From Opisthocomus hoazin (Eukaryota; Chordata; Aves; Opisthocomiformes; Opisthocomidae), in contig NC_134428.1 in assembly GCF_030867145.1 (NCBI RefSeq), positions 992,001 to 1,056,000 on the forward strand: a stretch of DNA of 64,000 nt, written 5' to 3'. Positions 1-11,315 of the stretch are shown here, one piece after another. Within the stretch, counting starts at the first letter, position 1. Every line of letters starts with the position of its first letter. A program made the position numbers and the translations under genes. Under the pieces are notes generated by a model. It was given only the letters and a program-made list of their open reading frames with translations. It was not told the origin of the DNA and did no database searches.

Positions 1-83
1 GGAGAAATAGCTCAGGGAGGTGCAGGAGGAGCATGTGGGAAGGGGAGGAACGTCCTCCCGGGGGGGGCAGGAAGAGTTGTCTG

Positions 84-90
84 TATAAAA
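84..90 (+). promoter_or_regulatory. TATA-like box, possible LTR or gene promoter
   Basis: TATAAAA lies downstream of a G-rich stretch that contains a short inverted repeat (GGAGG, AACG, TCCTCC). It is conserved in copy 2 at 34875-34881. The layout resembles a core promoter or the U3/R border of an old LTR, but no LTR ends were found and no transcript can be assigned. Confidence 0.25.
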
Positions 91-267
91 CAACCTCAGC
101 CAAGGGCTTGGAGAGCAGCTTCTTACCCGTGACCCTGCAATTCCCTCCTGCCGACCTGCAGGAAAGTGCTTGAGGATCAGGGGATGCTTTGGGGGTCCAA
201 AAGCAATGTTCTCATGGGCTGCAGTTTTCAGCACAGGAACTCATCCATAAGCCACTGGAGGTACTCC

Positions 268-531
268 TCACCACAGTACGCACAGCAGGGAGAAAGGGTT
301 GTAGAAGGAGGCCACATATTTTCTGAAGAAATCCACTGTCTTTGGAGAAAGGATGCACAGGGAATCTTTTGTTTTGAAGCCACTGTGAAATAATGAAGGC
401 AAGTCTATTTGCTGAAAGGAGGAATTAAATAATACTTAAATCATTCCGTTATAGTATTTGCTGGCTTCATATATTTCGTGAGCCCTTAGTACATAGCTTT
501 CCATTTGGTGAGCAAGTCCTAAATACATCAC
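268..531 (-). pseudogene. Decayed open frame, unrecognised (copy 1)
   Basis: This is the counterpart of an 87-codon minus-strand frame in copy 2 (35059-35322). Here the frame is interrupted: the codon that is GAA in copy 2 (after ATG ATT) is TAA. The minus strand has splice-like features, including a TTTCACAG acceptor-like site before TGGCTTC. I do not recognise the protein. It may be an exon relic or chance reading. Confidence 0.2.
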
Positions 532-539
532 AACACTTC

Positions 540-2289
540 CTACATCTTTTTATAAAATCAAAACTAGCCACTGGCCAAATTCATCAAGATTATGAGAAGT
601 TAGAGTCATCCTCAGTAATGCACAGTGCAGTCACTGACGCCTACAGATTTGGACAACAAACATTGAAACACCACAAACTGGAAGTATTTACCAACGTGAC
701 AGCCTAAGTTTTCAGCGCAGCAGGACCTGCACAGTATGAGCACCCTCAGTCTCAACCTGCCATCTGGTTCACCTCCGTTTCTATCTTGTCTCCTGTGTCT
801 CCGTGCTCTTCCCTCTGCCAGGCACTCTTCCCAGTCACTCCATCACCTGCCAGTGCCTTTCGCTGTTCTCGTGTTTCGGTGGCAGGTGATACCTTGAAAA
901 CACTGTTCCACCCATGGGACTTGCACCTATTTCTCTCCTCCCGCCTCTTTGTGCTCTGCGTGACACTTTCTTTGACCTCAGAGGCCCTTTGTGCCTGGCT
1001 CTCTCCTGCTGCTAAAGCCTGTTCCTGCAAGAGAAGAGGCAATTAGTTGGTGTCTCCTCCCTGCTATCTCACCTGCATCTCTCTGGCCTGGGCAGCTGGT
1101 GGGAACTGTCACCATCAGCCCCAGCTGTCCTAGAAGTCCTCTCCTGGCTCTGGGTGTGCTTGGCATCGAACGTGGTTCCTGAAGGAGAAGAGCAAAACTC
1201 CAAGTAACCCCTGGGCACCAACCTGCTGGGAGAGCTCATTTGAAGGCAGGTTGGCAGCAAGCTCCAAGGCTGGTCCAGGGGTGCTCCCTGTCCCGAGCTC
1301 AGCCACAGGTCCCACACCCGGCTCTCTTGTTACCAAGAGGGATTTGCTTGCATTTTCCTTGTATTCTAATTCGTGCACACAAGACTAAACAATGATTAGT
1401 ATGCTACATGTCTTTTTTGACACCCCAGCTGCAAGTCACTTGAGCGTGTTTGCAATCCTCCTTGTCAATCTTCCATTATCATCCCCCATGCAGCATGTGA
1501 CCATCCAACAGCACCCAGCATGTCTCCTGCCCTGAAAGACTGTTATGGACAGATGGAGCCCAAAGTCATGGGCTAAGTGAACTCAATGAACATTTTAGAG
1601 GAATGGCCCACAGAGTAAGGAATGATATCTCTGTGTGTAAATCAAAAGACAGGAAAAGATTTATTGGGAAGTGTTGGATCTGAGTGTGATGTAGATGGTC
1701 TAAAAGAAGAATTGGATACTGTCCTGGTTTCAGCTGTGTGCCATTCACCATATCTTTCCCTTGACCATCCTTGTACCCTCCCATGCAAACAGCCCATCTC
1801 TATTTACCCTTTCCTCCCTGGCCCTACTTTGGCTTCCTTTGCACCTTCATTTGGCATTTCCAAGCTTGTTACCATGGCAATTCCTCCCTTGGTCATAAAT
1901 TCCACTGAACAGGTACCGCCTTCTTTTATCAGTAGCGTCCTGCAATTCTTCATGCTGCTGTCTTATCAGCGGCACCACAAATGCGGTACGCACAAATCAA
2001 AAGCTGTCAAAATAGAGCTTCACTCCAGGGACACCTTCAAAATCTCTGGGATTTGGCAGTAGAAGCCTGATGAATTTTTACAAGAAGTTGGAAGTCATTT
2101 ATTGTGGGGGAGAATAACTCAGAAAAATGTGGGCAGGTGGGCACCTGAACAGCTCAGGAGTCGCAATGAGGAGAAGGGCCTGGGCATTCCAAGAGATGCC
2201 GGATGAGCAAGTGGCGCATGCTCCAAGTGAAGAACCCCACAGCATACATGACTGCATTAGGAGGAGCGTGGCCACACAGACAAGACAGT
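540..2289. other. Single-copy duplicon DNA, no gene recognised
   Basis: Several short overlapping frames on both strands show no domain, no consistent coding pattern and no convincing exon structure. The longest (1622-2062 plus, 146 codons) is almost unchanged in copy 2, but so is the surrounding non-coding DNA. Copy 2 carries a 456-bp insertion relative to this stretch after position 1379. Confidence 0.5.
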
Positions 2290-2690
2290 TATCACCCACT
2301 TGACTCACTCACACTGGTGTAGCCACATCTGGAGTAGTGTGCCTGTATGTGGGGCTCCGGGTTTACAGCCTCTGTTGGAGAGGCTGAGGGACCTGGGATT
2401 CTTTAGTCTTGTGAAGGCCGAGGGCGCTGAAGTAGAAGGCTGCATCTGCCTGAAGGGTTGTTTCCGAGATGATGGAGCTTTTCCTGGTAGTGAGAAGGGA
2501 AGGAAACCTTCCCAAAATGCTGCTTGGAAGGTTCAGACTAGAGGTGAAGAAAAAGCAGTCTCCCTCAAAGGGTATCCTTGCTGTGAAAGAGGTCACCCAG
2601 AAGGACTCTGGATCCTCCCATGGATTTGAAATTCAAGGCAAAACCAGTGAGAGTGGAGAGACATCAGTGAAGTTATGGAAATGCTGGTGT
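2290..2690 (+). repeat. CR1 LINE fragment, diverged
   Basis: The stretch matches the 3' part of avian CR1 elements in order: a GCCACATCTGGAGTA-type segment, then GGCTGAGGGACCTGGGATT and TTTAGTCTTG. It then follows CR1 more loosely through the part upstream of the 3' UTR. It is diverged and truncated at both ends, in plus orientation, and is conserved in copy 2 at about 37540-37940. The assignment rests on recall of the CR1 consensus. Confidence 0.65.
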
Positions 2691-2699
2691 GAGTGCTAG

Positions 2700-4430
2700 G
2701 TGGGAAGCAAAGATGTGTGACTACAGGCTGAAGGGGAAGAAATGCAGGCATGGGACAGAGTAGGACAATCTGCAGTTGAGATGGCTAAGGACTCTGATGG
2801 GGCAAAAAGTTTCAACAAGACCGAGGACTTTGTTCCCTTTGCCATGGCAATTACCTCTATCACCGATTCCTACCAGGAGAAACTTTCTTTTGAGGCTCTA
2901 AGCGGTGTTTCATCCTCGCGTCTTCTTAGGGAGGCTGAGAGGTTTCACAGATTTTTCCTACACTTGTCATTTCTCACCCACATATTCAACTGTCCCCAAG
3001 AAGAGCCCTGAGCCATGTGTGAGGGACAGGGTCTGCCTTCCCAGGGCCTGGGGCTCAGGTCATGGCCTTTCTGCTTCATAAAGCAGACCAAGGTTTTTCT
3101 CAGCATTGCAGCCACCTGCACAGTGCCTCTGCCTACCTGCAATCGTGGCCTCCAATTCTCTGCTCTAAGGAGTCCCTGGGGAGGCTTTGTCAGTAATGGA
3201 CCGCAGTGGGGCCAATCAATGCTTCCAGGTACTTTCAGTTTTGCTTCTGCCTTCCTGAGCATTTTTTTTGATTTCCTCTCAGCATCTGAGGTTCATGGAC
3301 TCAACACCAAATACCCCATGGGAGTCATTAAAATACAGAAAGTGCTAAGCTAACAAGCTCCTGTAAATTTCTTCAATTCTTCAAGACTAGCAGGAGCTTT
3401 TTCACAGTATAGATAAGGAGGAAGATGTTATCCTGTGCCTAATAAAAATATTGTTTTTATTTTAAGGGATATTTTTAAGTGCTCTTCAGTTTACAGAATT
3501 AGTGGTAGAAACATTGTTGAAATGATATTGTTCCAGGGTGTCTTCTCAGGAGGGCTGGACAGGTAGGACAAGCAGTCCCTTGACATCTGACACTCTATGG
3601 ACAACTTTGCTCCTCACCTCCCCAACCTCAACATTTCTCTCATCGGCCACCTGGGACTTGTGTCACTGCTCTTTGCGTCAGACTCCTTCACTCGTCTCTG
3701 CAACTGGATGTTACAGCTCCATTGCACCATCTCCCACCTTCTCTCCACAGAGAGCTGACTGTACACACGAACAGCAGGAGTTTTCCTATTTGCAAGAAAA
3801 ATAATTAAAACATAATCAAGTTCCATAAACAAAACACTCTCTGCATTTACATGGCAATTACAATCTACATCTAATGAGGTTGCCTTCCTATAAGACATAA
3901 TCCTATGAGAAATATTGTAGCTAGGTAGAGGAAAAAAAATAGTCATAAACATAATTAGAGAGTTGTCAAAGGAGACAATCAGACTACTGAAAGGCAGGTA
4001 AACTTTTAACTCCCTGATGTCAAAACAGCAGCTCGGTAGGTGACAGGAATCTGAATGCACAAAGAGTAAAGGGAGGAGAAAACTGGAGAATAATGGAAAG
4101 GGCCTTTGTCTAGGCAGCCTGCATCTGAAAAAAATACTTTAGAAATAGTGAAGACAGGTGAAAATATATGAAAGTTTCGAGAAATTCAAGACACCATTTA
4201 ACAGGGAGAATAATGGTAATGAAGTTTTAGGGAGAGATTGACATTTCTTTGGAATATCCCTTTCAAAGCTTCCTGGCATTGGTCGAGGGCTCTTGTGAGT
4301 GAGGACAAGGCAATGTAGCGCCTGTTGTTGAAAGAGCTCAGCAAGTCAACCCAGGGAACCCCAGGCTGTACAAGGTCACTTTGGCATTTCTGTGCACCTA
4401 AAAAAGAACATGTCCGAAAGCAGTCAGCAT
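2700..4430. other. Single-copy duplicon DNA, no gene recognised
   Basis: Short frames occur on both strands, for example 148 codons on minus at 3614-4060 and an overlapping 88 codons on plus. They have no recognisable domain, and the protein-level changes between the copies are not biased to synonymous positions. AT-rich intron-like DNA fills most of it. Confidence 0.5.
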
Positions 4431-4435
4431 GGATT

Positions 4436-4478
4436 GATGATGGGGCGATCTTTTCCAACCTATGATTCTATGATTCTA
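4436..4478 (+). repeat. CR1 3' terminal repeat
   Basis: CTTTTCCAACCTATGATTC followed by a second TATGATTCTA copy is the characteristic 3' end of avian CR1 LINEs: the TCTTTTCCAACCT motif plus the 8-bp ATTCTATG tail repeat. The body upstream is too diverged to delimit. Confidence 0.7.
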
Positions 4479-4479
4479 A

Positions 4480-5520
4480 ACAGGGGAGAGTGTTATCTTC
4501 TCAGCTCAGCATGGTGGGGGCCTATGGTCAGTATGAACACTGACCTGCAAACTCATGATGCCCCAAGGGGGGATGAGGAAGAAGAGCCCAGTGCCTGTCC
4601 TGTGCCAACTCCTTGCCAGCTCTGCCCTCCTACAGGTGTAATAGTTCTTCCTTACTCTGGCGGACGTTTGCCACCATCTCCTTGAGAAGATCAACCACAG
4701 GCCTGTGTGTGCCTCTGCACCCCTGTACAGAAAGAGCCCGTTTCACGGCATTTTGGGACCTGAGCACTCTGTCCCTGTGGGCTGGGTCCATTCTCTGCAG
4801 CAAAGCGGAATCGCCACTGTGCCCCAGATTTGTGGTTGCTCCTGAGGAGCTATGTGAGGAGGGTCACAGTGAGACCCCAACTCTCAGCATTGGTTCTCCA
4901 TGCTGGTCAGAGCACATCTTTGGAAAGCCTGTGGGAGAGCAGCCTTATTTCTCTGAGTATGGGCTCACCCTTCCCAGAGGCTGGGCACCCTGCACTGGAA
5001 GTCCATGTCTCACACCCCATTTTCGTTGCGGGTCTTCTTGCCAGGGGAGCAGCTGAGACAACATCTCGTGGGCCTCAGCGCCTGTGCATGGCTGTGGACA
5101 GGCTTGTTCCTCCCCAGTCGCACAAGCACACAGTGGATGAAGACACGAAACACCCAAGGAACAAGAGGTGGGCCCTGGCTCTGCTCAAGCCAGTGGTGAT
5201 GGTGGAACAGGAAGGACCTGGAAACAGGATCAGAGTAAGAAACATCATTCATCCAGCTGAGACTCCAACAGCCCTGCCCAGCCTCATCCAACTCAGACAG
5301 CCCAAGGGGTGCTTCCCTTGTGATATGGGATCTCCACCTGGAATCAAGACAATTGGAGACGCTTATCCCTGGAAAGCCACCAAAAGGACACCTGGGCTTG
5401 ACCAGCACCCTCACTTCACATCTCCCAGTGCGGCCAGAAAGGTTTCCTAGCCCTGATTGGGCAGAGCAGGAGAGGACCAAGTGCTCCAGCTCCAGCTGTC
5501 TGAGGCTGGGGAGTCAGGGA
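4480..5520. other. Single-copy duplicon DNA upstream of the tRNA terminator
   Basis: A 206-codon plus frame (4830-5450) overlaps a 156-codon minus frame. The few differences between the copies in the plus frame are mostly amino-acid replacing, which argues against selection on it. No domain or exon border is evident. Confidence 0.5.
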
Positions 5521-5525
5521 AAAAG
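5521..5525 (-). terminator. Pol III terminator of tRNA-Ala (T5)
   Basis: On the minus strand a run of five T lies 8 bases beyond the discriminator base of the tRNA (5534). This is the standard RNA polymerase III stop signal and the same spacing is kept in copy 2. Confidence 0.8.
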
Positions 5526-5533
5526 CACCCCTT

Positions 5534-5605
5534 GGAGATGCTGGGGATCGAACCCAGGACCTCCCACATGCAAAGCGGGTGCTCTTCCAGTGAGCTACAT
5601 CCCCT
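5534..5605 (-). tRNA. tRNA-Ala (anticodon TGC), copy 1
   Basis: The 72-base minus-strand sequence folds into a complete cloverleaf. The acceptor GGGGATG pairs with CATCTCC (one G-U) and the discriminator is A. D stem GCTC/GAGC has a 7-base loop. Anticodon stem CCCGC/GTGGG (one G-U) holds loop TTTGCAT with anticodon TGC. The variable loop is AGGTC, and T stem CTGGG/CCCAG holds loop TTCGATC. The internal A box (TAGCTCACTGG) and B box (GGTTCGATCCC) fit the Pol III consensus, and a T5 terminator follows. CCA is not encoded, as usual in eukaryotes. Compared with the vertebrate tRNA-Ala(TGC) I recall, the D loop reads ACTGGAA rather than AGTGGTA and the anticodon stem is changed in a paired way. 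This is likely a functional gene; a tRNA-derived SINE is less likely because no repeat body follows. Confidence 0.92.
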
Positions 5606-5609
5606 TGAC

Positions 5610-6189
5610 ATCTGCTGGCAGAAGACACTCTCCTCCCATGACAAGTCTATGACAAGTACAGTCCTGTTGTCCTTGAGTGCCCAGGCACCCTCTGCAGAAA
5701 GCAGCACTTGAAGCCTTCAGAGACAGAGGAGGCTGGGACTGCCTCTCTGCTGCAGCCTGATCCTGGCACAGGGCTGCACTGCAGAGCTCTCCCCCTTCAA
5801 CTTCTCTGCAGGGCCATGGGGCAGAAGGAGACTTTTGCTGCAGGTGCTGCTCCCACTCTCTGGCCCAGTCCAGGGTGTTTCAATGGAGAGGAGCACACTC
5901 CTTCCCCCAAGCCTCCTCTGCCACCCAGGGCCACAGCCCTCTGTGTCACATCTGTGCCCAGCCCCAAAGCAGGAACAACGCAACAGGGTGAGGGAAACGC
6001 CCTTTATGGGGTGAGGTGTCCCCAAGACAGATATCTTACACTCTCTCCTCCAGGTACCGGGCCTCCCTCTGCACCCCCCTGTGCCCCCATGCGTGGCAGT
6101 GAGTTGAATAGCAGGCTTCCATCTCTGTGGGGCTGGGGCTGGGGATTGGGCTCAGGGACCTTCCCACTCCTGTAGCCCTGAGGACCTCT
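5610..6189. other. Single-copy DNA between tRNA and CpG island, no gene recognised
   Basis: GC-moderate sequence with overlapping frames on both strands (155 codons plus, 102 codons minus), no domain and no exon border that I can support. Confidence 0.5.
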
Positions 6190-7520
6190 TTCTCCTCAGG
6201 CCCTTTGGCCTCTGCCCACCCCGGCTCCACCCCAGCCCGGCTGCGACTGACAGGTGCCTCCGGCAGCTGAAGCTGCCCTGGAAGAGCTGTGGTGGCAGGC
6301 GCTGCTCTGGGTGTTTTGTTTTCAAAAATCACATCATTGAGCTGGAATTGTGTCTGTGCGATCAGGTGCTGGGGATCTTCTGGCGCTGCTCTGCTGCTTC
6401 TGGAGCGCGACCTGACAGCCTTTGTCACCCAGAGCTTTCCCGTCTGTGCCCAGAGGAGCGATGGCCACGGCGCTGAATGACTCCCGTGAGTAACGGCTTC
6501 CCCAGTAGGCTTGGGTTTAGCGCATCCCCAAGGGGAAAGCTCGGCGGAGCCGGCGCCAGGCCGAGCGCGGGATCCCCGCCGCCGTACCCCCCTCACGCCG
6601 CCCCCGAAACGCACCACGCCAGCGCGGGGCTGACGCCTCGTTCCACGTCTGCGAGCGCCCGGCGAGCCCCCGTGCCGAACACTGAGACGGGGCCAACAGG
6701 CTCGTTCCGAGGCTGGTGGCTCCGCACAAAAAGGTGCTTTTCTGATCAAACGAAGCGGGTTTCGTGATTTACCCTACCACTGCCACCATGTTTTCGGCAG
6801 CAAATTAGCCGCAGCTCCCCGTTTCTTGTGGGGGGGACCCACGTCAGACCCTGCTGCTGCCTCGCTGGGGGCTCTTGGCTCTCCCCGTTTCACTCTTCCC
6901 AGCGGATTTACCCTCTGTACATTCAATGGGGCAGGGGGTTTATTAATAACAAACAGCCCAAAAAGCTCCGGGTCGGTGTAGAGCGAGAGAGGGGCTTCGG
7001 GGCTCCCCTGGCGGGGGCGGGGGCTCCTGAGGAGAAGTTCGGCGGGCGCTGGCCCAGGGGAGGGGAGCGACGGGAGGAACAAAAGGCGATGGCTCCCCTC
7101 AGAGCCAACCCCCAGCTCGCCAGCGCAAGCCTCCATGTCCCGTCCCCCATCCCCGGGAACCACCAACCCAAGACGTCGGGGAGGAAGCGCGGCCGCCCGC
7201 CGGGGAGCCGGCCGGGGGTTCCCTGAGGTGGCGGGGGGGGCTGAGGGGGCGAAGCGTGAGGCGGGAAGCGCTGCCCCCCCCATCAAGGACGAGCGCTCGG
7301 CGGGGCGTGCGGGAGCCGCGTGGTTTGGGCTGTGGGTGTGGGGATTAGAGGGTCCCCAGGCGGGAAAGACTCTCCGGCCCCTCAGCTCTTCCCCTCCTCG
7401 CCGCCGGGTGACTGGAATGAGGTAAGGGGTGGCTTCAGCCCCGGGGAGGGAGGGGGGGCTGCCGCGGCTGGAAGCGGCTCTAGCATGGAGGGGGAGGTAA
7501 CGGAGAGGGCCGGCGCTTGG
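6190..7520. promoter_or_regulatory. CpG-rich island, copy 1
   Basis: GC content and CpG density rise sharply, with many CG dinucleotides from about 6230 and especially 6540-7520, including GCCGGCGCC, GCGCGG and GCGGCCGC-like stretches. There is no clear TATA box. Such islands mark vertebrate promoters. Two possible exon starts lie inside it (6461 and 7485). Long frames on the minus strand here (170 and 237 codons) are typical by-products of GC-rich DNA. Confidence 0.6.
6461..6485 (+). other. Candidate first coding exon (MATALNDS) with 5' splice site
   Basis: An ATG in good context (GAGCG ATG G) opens MATALNDS and is followed at 6486 by GTGAGT, a near-perfect 5' splice site. The sequence lies at the edge of the CpG island and is unchanged in copy 2 (41710-41734). 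I do not recognise the protein and could not find a matching second exon, so it may be an orphan exon of a gene broken by the duplication, or chance. Confidence 0.25.
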
Positions 7521-7661
7521 GGTAGGGAACCGCTGGAGGTCTGGGCTGAGTTTCCAGAGGAACCGGCACAGAAAAGAGCTCGTCGAGGCTCAACTTGCAA
7601 TTTCTCAAGCTCAGGCGCACAATGGAAGCGGGATGGCAAGGAGCAGATTCCTACCTCCTAA
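7485..7661 (+). other. 58-codon open frame in the CpG island, doubtful
   Basis: The ATG at 7485 opens a short basic frame with a KRARR stretch that could act as a nuclear signal. Comparison with copy 2 (42734-42910) shows about six replacement changes and one silent change, so there is no sign of purifying selection. It is listed only because it starts inside a CpG island; I think it is probably not a gene. Confidence 0.12.
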
Positions 7662-8184
7662 ATCTTCTGACCATTAGTTCCCCCTCGCTTTGTTTACCTC
7701 TCCCATTTTAACTGTAGTTTCTCACCAGTTGAACAAGGCAACGAGGTCACTGTTTGGAGATCAGGGTGCACAAGTCAGCCTGGGTGTGAAGACAGAGACT
7801 AATCAGGAAAATTTGTCACAGGAGAGGAATGGGGGGGCTGTACCCCAGCACAGGATCTGCAGTGGGTGTGCTGGGTGAGTTTAATGATGCCTTAAACTTT
7901 CCGCTCTTCAGTACTGTGGCACGAAGCAAGTGGGTTGAATCTCGACAGACACTGTTTTGCTGCTTGCTTTTGTTTATTTTTTTCTAAGCAAAGAAGAAAG
8001 TTAAGAAAAATTTTGCAGAGGTAACCAAAGTCACAGTTCAGATACCTGCCCTGTCTTTCTTTCCCTCCTTCCCTCCCTTCCTTCCCAGCATTTTGCACTT
8101 GCAGATTCAGATTTGTGGGTTCCTTTCTCCCTGCCAAAGGAGCCAGAAAATTTCATGAACCGTTTTGCATCCAGTCCATGAAAA
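7662..8184. other. Spacer with short CT-rich tract
   Basis: It contains a CCTTCC-type pyrimidine tract around 8055-8090 and AT-rich DNA leading into the satellite. No gene was seen. Confidence 0.5.
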
Positions 8185-10538
8185 GTTTTTGAAATCATTG
8201 CTTGTATTTGTAGGTATTGCTTGTTTTGCTTGAAATCTTTAGCTTTTTGCGTAGCCTTGTTATGTCTGTTTTAGTGTGCTGCCCTCAGTTTTTTTTTTTG
8301 CCTTGGTTTCCTGAATCTTCCTCCCTGTTTCAAGGTTCATTTGAAGTGTAAGGTTTTGAAATCGCTGTTTTCAAGAGTTTTGTGTCATTCCTTAGTTTGT
8401 TAGTATTCTAGAATTTCTTTCGAAGTCTCTCTTTTAGTTCGCGGTCCTTGTATTTCCCTAGAGTTTTTCTTTTGTTCCCTAATCTCTGTTGGTTTTTCAC
8501 TTGTCAACGTTCATGTCTTCGTCTTCCATTCTATTCTAGTCAGTCTTTGTTCTTTTTCCAGAACACCGTGGCTTTGTACTTTGTCTTTCTACATCTCCTT
8601 TTAGTTTACTGCCACTCTTTTGTTTCGTTTGTCCCTTCACTTACTTCATCCTCCCTTCTGAGATCTTACTGAAGGCTAAGTTTTTGAAATCATTGCCTAT
8701 ATTTGTAGGTATTGCTAGTTTTGCTCTAGATCTCCAGCTTTTTGCATTGTCTTTCTAGGTCTGTTTTAGTGTGCTGCCCTCAGATTTTTAGGTTTTGCCT
8801 TGACTTCCTCAATCTTCCTCCCTAGTTACGTTTTCTTTCTAAGTCGAAGGGTTTCCAGAGTGGCCGTGCTTTCTACGTTGTCTTTCTACGGCTGTTTTAG
8901 TTTGCTGCCGTGGGTTATTAGTTTTGCTCTTTACTTCCTTAATCTTCCTCCCAATTTCAGTTTTCATATGAAGTCGGAGGATTTCATATATTGTTGTCTT
9001 CAAGAGTTTTGTGTCATTCCTTCGTACTTAACTGTATTGTTCTTTTTTTTTTCCTTTGTTTCTTTATTCTCTGTCGGTTTTTCACTTTTTGACATTCATT
9101 TCTTGGTCTTCCTTTCTGTTGTAGTCATTCTGTCTTGGTTTGCGTCTTTGTGCTGGCTTTTTACATTGTCTTTCCAGAGTTGTTTCAGTCTGCTGCCACT
9201 CTTTTGTTTAGTATTTCCTTTGACATCCTTTATTCTCCTTCCTATTGAGATCTTATTGAAGGCTAAGTTTTTGAAATCACTGCCTGTATTTGTAGGTATT
9301 GCTTGTTTTGCTTGAAATCTTTAGCTTTTTGCGTAGCCTTGCTATGTCTCTTTTAGTGTGCTGCACTCAGTTTTTAGTTTTTGCCTTGATTTCCTGAATC
9401 TTCGTCCGTGTTTCAAAGTTCATTTGAAGTGTAAGGTTTTGAAATCGGTGTCTTCAAGAGTTTTTTGTCATTCCTTAGGTTGTTAGTATTTTAGATTTTC
9501 TTTCGAACTCTCTCTTTTAGTTCGCGGTCCTTGTATTTCCCTAGAGTTTTTCTTTTGTTCCCTAATCTCGGTTGGTTTTTCACTTGTCAACGTTCATGTC
9601 TTCGTCTTCCATTCTATTCTGGCCACTTTTTGTTGGTTTTCCAGAACACCGTGGCTTTGTACATTGTCTTTTAACATCTCCTCTTAGTTTGCTGCCACTC
9701 TTTTGTTTCGTTTGTCCCTTCACTTCCTTCATTCTCCTCCCTACTGAGATGTTATTGAAGGCTAAGTTTTTGAAATCATTGCTTTTTTTTGTAGGTGTTG
9801 CTCGTTTTGCTATAGATCTCCAGCTTTTTGCATTGTCTTTCTATGTCTGTTTTAGTGTGCTGACCTCAGATTTTTAGTTTTTGCCTTGAGTTCCTGAATC
9901 TTCCTCCCTAGTTAACTTTTCTTGCTAAGTGGAAGTTTTTTCCAGACTGGCCGTGCTTTCTACATTGTCCTTCTACGGCTGTTTCAGTTTGCTGCCGTGG
10001 GTTATTAGTTTTGCTCTTTACTTCCTTAATCTTCATCCAAATTTCAGTGTTCCTACGAAGTCTGAGGGTTTCATATATTGTTGTCTTCAAAGGTTTTGTG
10101 TCATTCCTTTGTACTTACTTGTATTGTTTTATATTTTTTTCCTTTGTTTCTTCAATCTGCATTTTTTTTTCACTTTTTGACATTCATTTCTTGGTTTTTC
10201 TTTCTATTGTAGTCATTCTGTTTTGGTTTGCGTCTTTATGCTGGGTTTGTACATTGTCTTTCCACAGCTGTTTCAGTCTGCTGCCACTCTTTTATTTAGT
10301 ATTTCCCTTGACTTCCTTCATCTTCCTTTATATCAGAGATCTCATTGAATGCTAAGTTTTTGAAATCATTGCCTGTATTTGTAGGTATTGCTTGTTTTGT
10401 TTTAAATCTTTCGCTTTTTGCGTAGCCTTGCTATGTCTGTTTTAGTGTGCTGCCCTCAGTTTTTAGTTTTTGCCTTGGTTTCCTGAATCTTCCTCCCTGT
10501 TTCAAGGTTCATTTCAAGTGTAAGGTTTTGAAATCGCT
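8185..10538. repeat. T-rich higher-order satellite, block A copy 1
   Basis: The marker TTTTTGAAATCATTGC recurs near 8188, 8682, 9268, 9766 and 10359, giving alternating spacings of about 495 and 590 bp, so two subunit types make a higher-order unit of about 1.08 kb. Each subunit is itself built from related modules of the form TTTTAGT, then TGCTGCC, then CTTCCTTCATCCTCCTCCC, then a GAAGGCTAAG or GAAGTCTGAGG ending. The plus strand is pyrimidine-rich. Membrane-like frames here come from T-rich codons and are not genes. Confidence 0.9.
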
Positions 10539-11315
10539 GGGTGCCCATCAATGTGCCAGGAGACCACTGAAGCACGATGTGCTTAACAAAACTAATGCTG
10601 GGTCCACAGAAATATGGCAGGTGGCCATACAACGCCATGTGCTCACCTCGATAGTTGCCAGATGCGACCAAAAGATATGCCAGGTGCCCACCATGATGCC
10701 AGGTGACCACCAAAATACCAGATGCCCAGAAAAAGAAAGGCTGGGTACTTATCAAGATGCTGGTGCTCAAAAAATGTATGCTGTGTGCCCAGCAAGATGC
10801 CACGAGGCAATAAAAATTCCAGGTGCACACCAAAAGAAACACTGGGTGCCCATGAAGATGCTGTGTGGCCAACTGAATGCCACATTCCCAACAAGAAACG
10901 CTGTGTGCTTACAAAGATCCCAGGGGGCCACGAAAACACCATGTGTCCACCAAATGAAGCCGGTTGCCTGTCAAGATGCCAGTTGGGCACCAGAAAAAAT
11001 GTCAAGTAGCCAGCAAGATGGTAGGTGTCCAGCAAAAGAAATGCCACGTGCCCAGCAAGATGACACGTGGCCAGCAAAAGAAATGCCAGGTGCCCACCAA
11101 AACAAAACCTGCATGCCCACGAAAACTCCATGTGGCCACTAAAACAGCACATGCCCACAAGAATAAGGGATGGGTGCCCAGCCAACAAAATGCCAGGTGC
11201 CCACCAAAACAAACGGTGGCTGCCAACCAAGATGCAAGGTGACTACAAAAACACCATGTGCACAAAAAAATATATGGTGAGTCCCTATGAAGATGTCAGG
11301 TGGCCACCACTAGAA

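Noticed and set aside
4830-5450. 206-codon frame upstream of the tRNA
   Set aside because: Differences between the two copies are mostly replacement changes, a long antisense frame overlaps it, and no domain is seen.
5534-5605. tRNA-derived SINE instead of a tRNA gene
   Set aside because: The cloverleaf is undamaged, a T5 terminator follows directly and there is no SINE body or A-rich tail downstream.
8800-9315. Hydrophobic, membrane-protein-like frames in the T-rich arrays
   Set aside because: Phe/Leu/Ser/Cys-rich reading comes from pyrimidine-rich satellite DNA; the same peptide recurs in every unit and shifts with unit indels.
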